Assembly: GCA_902766125.1 (NCBI GenBank)
Contig: CACXCG010000030.1
Span: 1 to 34,113 of the forward strand
Direction of reading: 5' to 3'
DNA from: an uncultured Spirochaetaceae bacterium
Lineage (GTDB): Bacteria; Spirochaetota; Spirochaetia; Treponematales; Treponemataceae
Length of the DNA: 34,113 bases
Positions 1 through 6,577 of the stretch are shown here, piece by piece. The stretch's first letter is position 1; each line of letters opens with the position of its first letter. The notes under the pieces are model-generated. The model worked only from the letters and a program-made list of their open reading frames with translations. It was not told where the DNA came from and did not search any database. The position numbers and the translations under genes were made by a program.

Positions 1-390
1 GCAAGGCAAATATGCAGTGATGAATATATCACATACATTGCATTAGAAAATGATAAAGTGGTCGGCTTTATAGGACTATTGAGGAAACTTAGTGGTCCGT
101 ACATGATTCTTGATATGATGCAGGTATCTTCTGAATGTAGAGGACAAGGCATTGGTAGAAAATTATTTGAAGCAGGAAAAGCGGAAGCAAGAAAAGCTGG
201 TGCGGAGGCTTTGTACATTTCTGCCTGTTCATCTGAGGAGACGATTGCATTTTACAGAGCAATGGGAAGTGTCCCGACAAGTAATCCTATAAAAGAAATT
301 GCTGAAGAAGAACCATTTGACCTTCAGATGATTTGTCCAGTGAAAGACCTGTGCCACCTGTCTAAAACGGAAGGAGACACAACTGAATAA
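1..390 (+). CDS. GNAT-family N-acetyltransferase (5'-truncated by window edge)
   Basis: The reading frame is open from the first base, so the gene begins left of the window; 129 residues are visible. The segment RGQGIGRKL is the GNAT motif A acetyl-CoA pyrophosphate-binding loop (Q/R-x-x-G-x-G/A). It follows a beta strand (DMMQVSSE) and precedes a helix rich in Ala/Lys/Glu. SACSSEETIAFYRAMG matches the later GNAT strand and the 'a-x-x-F-Y' helix. The family transfers an acetyl group from acetyl-CoA to an amine; the substrate cannot be told from sequence. The visible length covers the C-terminal two thirds of a typical single-domain GNAT. It is the first of several short, AT-rich, same-strand genes and is followed directly by an attC-like palindrome, which fits a gene cassette. 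Family assignment is secure; function is not. Confidence 0.85.
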   Translation, partial: ARQICSDEYITYIALENDKVVGFIGLLRKLSGPYMILDMMQVSSECRGQGIGRKLFEAGKAEARKAGAEALYISACSSEETIAFYRAMGSVPTSNPIKEIAEEEPFDLQMICPVKDLCHLSKTEGDTTE

Positions 391-407
391 ATATGATATA
401 AATATCA

Positions 408-472
408 CATAACATGATTTTCAAAGCGGACGGAAAGCTCAAACCTTGCCACCGTTTAAAATGCAAGTTATG
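408..472 (+). other. Candidate integron attC recombination site
   Basis: This is a 65-bp imperfect palindrome. The outer arms CATAAC (408-413) and GTTATG (467-472) pair perfectly and resemble the R''/R' core boxes; GTTATGC deviates from GTTRRRY at one base. Inside them, ATG (414-416) faces GCAA (463-466) as an unpaired spacer. The next arms, 417-425 and 455-462, pair over eight bases with one extrahelical C at 422. A further CGG/CCG pairing (427-429 with 452-454) leaves G426 extrahelical. Core boxes, unpaired spacer and bulged bases on one arm are the known architecture of folded attC sites. It lies right after a GNAT gene, a common cassette cargo. No integrase is in the window, so this remains a candidate. 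Confidence 0.5.
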
Positions 473-476
473 CTCA

Positions 477-500
477 CAGCCTATCGGGCTGGCTTATTTT
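477..500 (+). terminator. Weak terminator-like hairpin
   Basis: CAGCC (477-481) pairs with GGCTG (487-491) around a five-base loop and is followed by GCTTATTTT. The stem is short and the T-tract is interrupted, so it is a weak intrinsic terminator at best. It could end the acetyltransferase transcript. Confidence 0.3.
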
Positions 501-510
501 AGGAAAAAAA

Positions 511-615
511 ATGAATGATAAGAAAATTCTTTTAGAAAATATCGATAAAATCCATACGACAGAAATGGAAGTGGAATGTAAATTATGGAAAATAGACCCG
601 AATTCAGCAATATAA
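511..615 (+). pseudogene. N-terminal remnant of a DUF3781-like gene
   Basis: A 34-codon frame begins with ATG at 511, eight bases after an AGGA ribosome-binding sequence, and stops at 613-615. Its start (MNDKKILLENIDKIHTTEM) matches, from memory, the N-terminus of DUF3781 proteins, which open with a similar '...N-[IL]-D-K-[IL]-H-T-T-E-L-G' stretch and run to about 80 residues. Here similarity ends after roughly 20 residues and the frame runs into the next gene, whose ATG (585) lies inside it in another frame. The most economical reading is a deletion or recombination junction that fused a DUF3781 head to unrelated DNA. The function of DUF3781 is unknown. Confidence 0.5.
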
Positions 616-1214
616 AAACCTTTGAAGAATTTTCAAAATACTATTGGTACAGGGACGAATTAAAGAGAATCTGTAAAGAAATTGGCATTGACTCGTCTGG
701 AATGAAAGCGGACTTGAATCATAATATTGAGGAATATTTTAAAGGAAACATTGTCCCTGAAAACAAAAAATCAAACTCCGTGAAAGAAAAGAACACTTCT
801 CCGGATATAGAATTAACGCTGGATACAAGCCTTGTGGAATGCGGTTTTAAATTCAGCCAGCGATTCAGGGACTTTTTCTCTGCTCAAACTGGAATCAAAA
901 ATTTCAAGTTCAATGTAGACATGGTTGCTACCGCTAAAAAAGTAAAAGAAGAGAAAAATGATTCCTTTACATTGGGCGATTTACTCGATGTCTATTACGG
1001 CAGAAAAGAATATGCAAAATATGACAATTCATCGTTACAATGGAATAATTTTGTAAAAGACTTTTGCGCAGATGAGGCAACAAATTCATATGTAAATAAG
1101 TTAAAGGTTGCTTCAATCTTATGGAATGAAGTCCGTAACTCTACGCGGGAAAAAGTGTATAAAGGCGAATTACTGGAAGAATTTGCAGAGAAAATTGAAA
1201 TTTACAGACTATAG
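585..1214 (+). CDS. SAP-like / DUF6434-like protein
   Basis: 209 residues. The N-terminus (about residues 1-55: RPEFSNIKTFEEF, YYWYRDELKRICKEIGI, SGMKADLNHNIEEYF) has the pattern of small proteins with an N-terminal SAP-like helix-loop-helix: the 'F..YYW.K.EL...C...G...SG.K..L..RI..YL' signature. After a charged linker, residues about 70-200 (LTLDTSLVECGFKFSQRFRDFFS, GDLLDVYYGRKE, WNNFVKDF) match the DUF6434 pattern of a conserved 'F..N..VR.FF' followed by 'WN.y.RdF'. SAP motifs often bind DNA, but no activity is established for this family. ATG 585 is preceded by a weak GGAA-type site, and the start overlaps the DUF3781 remnant out of frame. It is AT-rich like its neighbours and probably accessory. 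Family assignment is from remembered patterns, not a search. Confidence 0.7.
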   Translation: MENRPEFSNIKTFEEFSKYYWYRDELKRICKEIGIDSSGMKADLNHNIEEYFKGNIVPENKKSNSVKEKNTSPDIELTLDTSLVECGFKFSQRFRDFFSAQTGIKNFKFNVDMVATAKKVKEEKNDSFTLGDLLDVYYGRKEYAKYDNSSLQWNNFVKDFCADEATNSYVNKLKVASILWNEVRNSTREKVYKGELLEEFAEKIEIYRL

Positions 1215-1314
1215 CAAGAAAATCTTGACGGCAGCAGGAGAATCGGGGTATTGTTCAAGTATTGATAAACCTTTGATTTTTACGCCTGCAAAATATATGG
1301 AAATGATTATCTAG
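1215..1314 (+). pseudogene. Possible C-terminal scrap of an unidentified gene
   Basis: Beyond the preceding stop codon, the frame ending at 1314 reads SKKILTAAGESGYCSSIDK followed by PLIFTPAKYMEMII and stop. This has protein-like composition but no start codon of its own: upstream, the same frame is only a shadow of the neighbouring gene. It could be the tail of a gene whose front was lost at a recombination junction, mirroring the headless/tailless DUF3781 remnant at 511-615. I do not recognise the family, and chance openness over 33 codons is possible. Confidence 0.22.
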
Positions 1315-1342
1315 TGCGCTCACGTGCATTTTGAGAAAAAGA

Positions 1343-2218
1343 ATGAGAGATAAAATTGAAGAACTAATTTATAAAAACAAAAAAATCCTATTTTTAATTG
1401 TCTTGCTAATTGGACTTATACACCAATTTATTGGATATTCAAAAAATGTCTATTTGAAAAAACTGATAGTATTTTATTTTTTCACTATACTCATTTCTTT
1501 CATTTCTTATGGAGTAATTATCCTTCAGTATAATTTTCAAAAGAAATATAATCCATTGATAAAAATAGAGACATTAAATAAATTTAATAACTTTGAAATA
1601 ACCTGCGGAATTGTTTTCTTAGCAATTGCTGTTATTTATGATCTGATAATTTCGAATTTCCACACGAAAGACAATTTTATTCCTCTTTTTATGAGTTCAT
1701 TAGCCCTAAGCACATGTTTAGCTCCAATAAGGAATAAAAAGACTTACGAAAACAGAAACTTGAATGAAGACATACAATATGAAAAAGTTCAGAATCCGAA
1801 AAAAGTTATTTCAATTATGATTATGATTTTTGGAACTGGATGGTTTATAGCCGGATCGGGAATCTTTATAAAGGACGAAGTTTTCAAATTGAATGCAATA
1901 GAAACTACTGGCACCGTAATTGGATATGAAGAGCATAGTGGTTCAAAGGAAAGTATAACTTATTCGACAAAATATTCTTATCAAGACGAAAACAATGTAG
2001 AACACATTAAAACAGGAACTTCGGCCTCTTATCCGCCTGAATATACAGTTGGTACGAAGATTAAAGTTTTTTACAGTAAAAAAGATTCCAATATAGCAAT
2101 CTATGAAAGTAAAACGATTGCAATTCTGTGTTCTATTTTTGGAATTGGAGGCTTTCTAATTCTTGTAATTGGAATTCTTATATATTTATACAGCAGAAAT
2201 GAAAAAGAAAACATATAA
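1343..2218 (+). CDS. Membrane protein with DUF3592-like extracytoplasmic domain
   Basis: 291 residues from ATG 1343. A TTG four codons earlier (1331) is open but lacks a ribosome-binding site, while a purine-rich GAGAAAAAGA precedes 1343. Hydrophobic segments at about residues 14-33, 42-62, 84-103 and 108-126 form an N-terminal membrane bundle. A fifth (about 152-173) and a C-terminal one (about 258-283) bracket a soluble stretch. That stretch (TTGTVIGYEEHSGS... YSYQDENNVEHIKTGTS... YTVGTKIKVFYSKKDSNIA) fits the DUF3592 pattern: a small beta domain with 'G.V', 'Y.Y', 'G..V.VyY.p..P' elements. No enzymatic motif is visible and the role is unknown. It is the most AT-rich gene in the window and appears to be accessory. 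Confidence 0.65.
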   Translation: MRDKIEELIYKNKKILFLIVLLIGLIHQFIGYSKNVYLKKLIVFYFFTILISFISYGVIILQYNFQKKYNPLIKIETLNKFNNFEITCGIVFLAIAVIYDLIISNFHTKDNFIPLFMSSLALSTCLAPIRNKKTYENRNLNEDIQYEKVQNPKKVISIMIMIFGTGWFIAGSGIFIKDEVFKLNAIETTGTVIGYEEHSGSKESITYSTKYSYQDENNVEHIKTGTSASYPPEYTVGTKIKVFYSKKDSNIAIYESKTIAILCSIFGIGGFLILVIGILIYLYSRNEKENI

Positions 2219-2261
2219 AAAAAGCAACAGACTGTTTCTTTATTTTGCAAATATGATGGTG

Positions 2262-2267
2262 TATAAT
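2262..2267 (+). promoter_or_regulatory. Candidate -10 box for the HTH/zinc-ribbon gene
   Basis: A perfect TATAAT lies 33 bases before the ATG at 2300, with an ACAGGAG ribosome-binding site between them. The matching -35 position holds only a weak TTTATT, so activity may depend on an activator or an extended element. Confidence 0.35.
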
Positions 2268-2299
2268 CAACTTAGATTTTAGAACACAGGAGATACACT

Positions 2300-2743
2300 A
2301 TGGAAGTAAAAGAGATTCTCAAAAAATTACGGGAAAAGAACAACCTTACGCAGGAAGAAATGGCACAGAGAGTAAACATTACTCGACAGGCCATCAGCAG
2401 GTGGGAAACCGGAGAAACTCAGCCGGACACACAAATGCTGAAAGTTCTCTCAAAAGAATTTGATGTTTCAATCAACACTTTACTTGGCTCGCCACGGCAG
2501 CTTTTCTGTCAGTGCTGCGGAATGCCTCTTTCTGAAGACTCAATGATCAGCAAGGAAACAGACGGTAACTTTAACGAAGACTATTGCAAATGGTGCTATG
2601 CCGACGGAAATTTTGCTTACAAAACAAAAGAATCGCTTTTAGACTATCTGGTTTCACATATGCCAAATCCTGAAAATCAGACAGAAGCAGAAAGAAGAAC
2701 CGTTTTTGACTCTCACCTTTCACAACTAAAGCACTGGAGGTAA
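2300..2743 (+). CDS. XRE-family regulator with C-terminal zinc ribbon
   Basis: 147 residues. Residues 5-60 form a clear HTH_3/XRE DNA-binding domain: LREKNNLTQEEMAQRVNITRQAISRWETGET, with the recognition helix at RQAISRWE. After a short linker, FCQCCGMPL (Cys70, Cys72, Cys73) and YCKWCYADGNF (Cys96, Cys99) make a putative zinc ribbon of the Zn_ribbon_2 type, followed by a helical tail (LLDYLVSHMPNP). HTH plus this zinc ribbon is a recurrent architecture in gut Firmicutes and spirochaetes; it probably binds DNA and may sense metal or redox state, though no target is known. A good AGGAG site precedes ATG 2300. It is convergent with the ABC exporter gene; an 8-bp stem with one G-U pair (CCTGTTGC/GCAGCAGG) in the gap could weakly terminate both. 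Confidence 0.85.
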   Translation: MEVKEILKKLREKNNLTQEEMAQRVNITRQAISRWETGETQPDTQMLKVLSKEFDVSINTLLGSPRQLFCQCCGMPLSEDSMISKETDGNFNEDYCKWCYADGNFAYKTKESLLDYLVSHMPNPENQTEAERRTVFDSHLSQLKHWR

Positions 2744-2789
2744 GGATTTCTACGGAACCTGTTGCATATTCAAAAACAAGCAGCAGGAA

Positions 2790-4769
2790 TCAGCTCAGTT
2801 CAAATTTTCCCGTGTACAGATCGTAATAGCGGCCTTTTTTCTGCATCAGCTGTTCGTGATTTCCGCGCTCTATGATTGTTCCCTTTTCAAGAACAATTAT
2901 TTCGTGAGCGTTGCGAACAGTAGAAAGACGGTGCGCTATAACAAAAACAGTACGGCCTTCCATAAGGTGATTCATACCCTTCTCTATAAGAGATTCAGTA
3001 CGCGTGTCAATAGAACTGGTTGCTTCGTCAAGAATCAGTACCGGCGGATCTGCAACAGCTGCACGTGCAATGGCTAAAAGCTGTCTCTGTCCCTGACTTA
3101 AGTTTCCGCCGTCTCCGGTAATAACCGTGTCATATCCCTTTTCAAGATGCGAAATAAATCCGTCTGCATTTGCAAGTTTTGCTGCTGCAATAACCTGTGC
3201 TTCCGATGCTTCAAGATTTCCGTACTTGATATTGTCGCGGATTGTTCCGGTAAACAGATGGGTATCCTGCAGTACCATGCCCAGTGACTTACGCAGCGAA
3301 CTCTTTGCCATCTGCTTTATGGGAATTCCGTCGTAAGTTATTTCACCCTTTCCGTCTTCAATATCATAAAAACGGGTAAGCAGATTTGTAATGGTTGTCT
3401 TACCGCTCCCGGTTGAACCTACCAGTGCAATTTTCTGACCGGGAAGTGCATGCAGGTCTATTGAATGCAAAACTTCTTTTTCAGGAACATACGAAAAGCT
3501 TACGTTCTTAAACACAACGTCACCGCGCAGTTTTACCAGCGAATAGGCATCATCATCTGCAAAACTTTCCTGCACACCAGAAGCTTCAACTTTCAGAGAA
3601 CGGGGAACACGCCATGCCCACTCACCGGTATTTGCAAACGCCTGAACCAGATGTATCTTATTGTCAGCACTTGCAGAAGGAAGTGTTTCGTTTGCATTTA
3701 CCAGCTGAACAGTTCCTTCATCAATTTCGTTAGGTTCATCAATAGCGGCAAAGATACGCTCTGCACCGGCTAAGGCATTCAGAATACCGTTTATCTGCTG
3801 ACTCATCATGGTAATGGGCCGAGAGAAGTTACGCGTGTACTGCAAAAATGCTGCAATGCTTCCCAGTCCCATGTGACCGCCGATAACACGCACTGCACCG
3901 ACAATCGAAACAACTGCATACTGAATGTGGCTCATGTTTCCCATAATGGGCATAAGGATATTCGCAAGTGTATTTGCTCTTGTTCCTGCTTCACAGAGTC
4001 TGTCGTTAAGTGCATTAAATTCTTCTATTGATTTTTTTTCGCGGTTAAACACTTTGACTACTTTCTGACCGGCAGTCATTTCTTCCACATAACCGTTTAC
4101 GGCTCCAATGGCAGCCTGCTGTTCACGGAAAGCACCGGCACTTTTTTTTGCAATGACCGCAGCAAGCATCATCATGAATATCATGGTAACAATCATAATC
4201 AGCGTCAAAAGAGGACTGGTTATAATCATCATCACAAAAACAGAAACAACCGTAATAATGCTTGAGAACAACTGCGGAACACTCTGACTCATCATATCAC
4301 GCAAAGTGTCAATATCGTTGGTAAACAGCGACATAAGTTCACCATGCGTATGACCGTCAAAATACTTAAGCGGAAGCACTTCAAGTTCATCAAACAGATC
4401 GTTACGGATGCGGTACAGGGTGTTGGTTGAAATGTACAGCATAAGCCGTGAGTTTACCCAGGAAGCAAATGCACCACCGGCAAACACGCATACCATGATA
4501 CCGATAAGCTTAAGGAACGGAATAAAGTCTGACGCAGAAAGTGTCTGTCCTGCAGACCATCGTTCATACAGCGGAATGATATAATCATCGATTGCAGGAC
4601 GCAGCATGGAATCTCCGACAACGGTAGCACCTGCACTTGCAAGAACTGCAATCAAAACGATACCAAAGAGCGCTTTGTATGCACCCATATATTTTATAAG
4701 ACGAGAAATTGTTCGCTTAGCATTTTTAGGCTTTGCAGTACCCTTTGTTTTTTGACCAGGTCCCGGCAT
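2790..4769 (-). CDS. ABC exporter half-transporter, catalytic partner
   Basis: 659 residues: a six-helix type-1 exporter domain (about 30-335) fused to an ATPase domain (about 415-650). The ATPase has Walker A GSTGSGKTT (451-459), signature LSQGQ (557-561), Walker B VLILDE with catalytic Glu582, and switch His613 (IAHR). The nearest relatives are bacterial heterodimeric multidrug or peptide exporters of the TM287/288 and LmrCD kind. A linker of about 65 residues (350-414), containing TGEWAWRVP, separates the two domains; similar WAW-containing linkers occur in this subfamily. The ATG follows GGAGAAAC and lies 27 bases after the partner gene's stop, so the two are co-transcribed. Substrate unknown. 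Confidence 0.92.
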   Translation of the reverse strand: MPGPGQKTKGTAKPKNAKRTISRLIKYMGAYKALFGIVLIAVLASAGATVVGDSMLRPAIDDYIIPLYERWSAGQTLSASDFIPFLKLIGIMVCVFAGGAFASWVNSRLMLYISTNTLYRIRNDLFDELEVLPLKYFDGHTHGELMSLFTNDIDTLRDMMSQSVPQLFSSIITVVSVFVMMIITSPLLTLIMIVTMIFMMMLAAVIAKKSAGAFREQQAAIGAVNGYVEEMTAGQKVVKVFNREKKSIEEFNALNDRLCEAGTRANTLANILMPIMGNMSHIQYAVVSIVGAVRVIGGHMGLGSIAAFLQYTRNFSRPITMMSQQINGILNALAGAERIFAAIDEPNEIDEGTVQLVNANETLPSASADNKIHLVQAFANTGEWAWRVPRSLKVEASGVQESFADDDAYSLVKLRGDVVFKNVSFSYVPEKEVLHSIDLHALPGQKIALVGSTGSGKTTITNLLTRFYDIEDGKGEITYDGIPIKQMAKSSLRKSLGMVLQDTHLFTGTIRDNIKYGNLEASEAQVIAAAKLANADGFISHLEKGYDTVITGDGGNLSQGQRQLLAIARAAVADPPVLILDEATSSIDTRTESLIEKGMNHLMEGRTVFVIAHRLSTVRNAHEIIVLEKGTIIERGNHEQLMQKKGRYYDLYTGKFELS

Positions 4770-4796
4770 ATGTTTCTCCTGTTTTAGTTTCGGTTT

Positions 4797-6530
4797 CTAA
4801 TTTGCTGCCTGCTGAGATTCATAGACCTCGCGGTAAATCTCGTTAGACTGCATAAGCTGTTCATGTGTACCTGCACCGTTTATGGCACCGTTGTCCAGCA
4901 CGTAAATAATGTCTGCATCCTGAACAGAAGCAATACGCTGTGCTATGACGATTTTTGTTGCATCCGGAGCACACTTTCGTAACGCGGCACGAATGCGTGC
5001 ATCGGTTGCAGTATCGACTGCACTGGTACTGTCATCAAGAATAAGAATGCGGGGATTTTTTAAGAGCGCACGTGCAATGCACAGACGCTGCTTTTGTCCG
5101 CCTGAAACATTCACTCCGCCCTGCCCTAAGTCAGTATCAAATCCTTTGGGGAACGACTGAATAAACTCGTAGGCATCTGCTGCTTTACAGGCTTCTATCA
5201 TCTGTTCTTCGGTTGCGTTTTCATTTCCCCACCGTAAGTTTTCACGGATTGTACCGCTGAACAGAACATTTTTCTGAAGTACCATTGCAACGCTGTCTCT
5301 AAGCGTTACCAGATCGTATTCACGGACATCATGTCCTCCGACCTGCACCGAACCGGAAAGCACATCATACAGACGGGGAACAAGCGACACAAGCGTAGAT
5401 TTTGAAGAGCCGGTTCCGCCGATAATTCCGACAAACGCTCCGCTGGGAATGTGAAGGTCAACATCTGAAAGCACGCAGTTGTCAGGATCTTTGTGGTAAC
5501 TGAAGGACACGTGATCAAAATCAATGGAACCATCGGTAACCTGTGTACGTGCATTTGAAGCAGGAGGAACAATTTCTGCGTTTTCTGAAAGCACTTCTAC
5601 AATACGCGTAATGCTTGCACGGGAAAGCACCATCATGATAAAGACCATGGAAAGCATCATCAGCGACATAAGCACCTGCGTGATGTATGAAATAAAACTG
5701 ATAAGCTGTCCGGTTTTTAAATCACCCACAACAATCATTTTTCCGCCAAACCACAATGCAGCTACAATGCAGCCGTACACCACCATCTGCATAAGCGGCA
5801 TGGTAAAGATAACGACTTTTTCTGCACGCACCTGAGTCTTACGCACGGCATCTGCAGCACCTTCAAATTTCTTCTGTTCGTACTGACCGCGGACAAAACT
5901 TTTTACCACACGGATTGCAGTCAGATTTTCCTGCACCGTACTGTTCAGATTGTCATACTTGGTAAGCATAAGCTGGAAACGGGGGTATGCAATAAATGCA
6001 ATGACCGTAAGCACTACCGCAAGGAACGGAATGGCAACAAAGAAAACAGTTGAAAGCTTTACGTTGATAAGACAAGCCATAACGGTTCCCGACACCAGCA
6101 TAAACGGAGCACGCACACACATGCGGATAAGCATCTGATAGGTATTCTGTACGTTTGTTACATCTGTGGTAAGACGCGTTACCAGTGAAGACGTAGAAAA
6201 ATGGTCTATGTTGCCAAACGAAAAGTCCTGCACTTTTGCAAACAGACGGCGCCGCACGTTACGCGAAAATCCAAGCGATGCAACTGCAGCAAATCTTCCG
6301 CCCAAAGCACCACAGGCAAGCGATATGACAGACATGCCCACCATAAGCAGTCCAATCCTTACTACATACGAAAGATCGGAACCTGCAATACCGATATCGA
6401 TTATGCGCGACATTAAAAGCGGAATTGCTGTTTCCATGACAACTTCGCCCACCATAGAAAGCGGACTGAGCAGTGAATACACCTTGTACTTGCGTTCAAG
6501 GCCACTCATCAAAGTTTTAACCGTAGACAT
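4797..6530 (-). CDS. ABC exporter half-transporter, degenerate-site partner
   Basis: 577 residues: a transmembrane domain (about 15-310) and an ATPase domain (about 335-570). Walker A is GGTGSSKST (371-379, with Ser in place of the usual second Gly) and the signature is the canonical VSGGQ (475-479). Walker B ends in Asp500 (LILDD) instead of the catalytic Glu, and the switch His is Gln531 (IAQR). These substitutions are typical of the non-hydrolysing side of heterodimeric exporters. Pairing with the 659-residue neighbour therefore gives one consensus and one degenerate ATP site. No clear ribosome-binding site precedes ATG 6530; the gene starts 47 bases after the EAL-domain gene and is probably expressed with it. 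Confidence 0.9.
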   Translation of the reverse strand: MSTVKTLMSGLERKYKVYSLLSPLSMVGEVVMETAIPLLMSRIIDIGIAGSDLSYVVRIGLLMVGMSVISLACGALGGRFAAVASLGFSRNVRRRLFAKVQDFSFGNIDHFSTSSLVTRLTTDVTNVQNTYQMLIRMCVRAPFMLVSGTVMACLINVKLSTVFFVAIPFLAVVLTVIAFIAYPRFQLMLTKYDNLNSTVQENLTAIRVVKSFVRGQYEQKKFEGAADAVRKTQVRAEKVVIFTMPLMQMVVYGCIVAALWFGGKMIVVGDLKTGQLISFISYITQVLMSLMMLSMVFIMMVLSRASITRIVEVLSENAEIVPPASNARTQVTDGSIDFDHVSFSYHKDPDNCVLSDVDLHIPSGAFVGIIGGTGSSKSTLVSLVPRLYDVLSGSVQVGGHDVREYDLVTLRDSVAMVLQKNVLFSGTIRENLRWGNENATEEQMIEACKAADAYEFIQSFPKGFDTDLGQGGVNVSGGQKQRLCIARALLKNPRILILDDSTSAVDTATDARIRAALRKCAPDATKIVIAQRIASVQDADIIYVLDNGAINGAGTHEQLMQSNEIYREVYESQQAAN

Positions 6531-6577
6531 GAGGTTATTGTACAGAATGAGGGCACTTACTGCAAGAGAGAAGCAAA

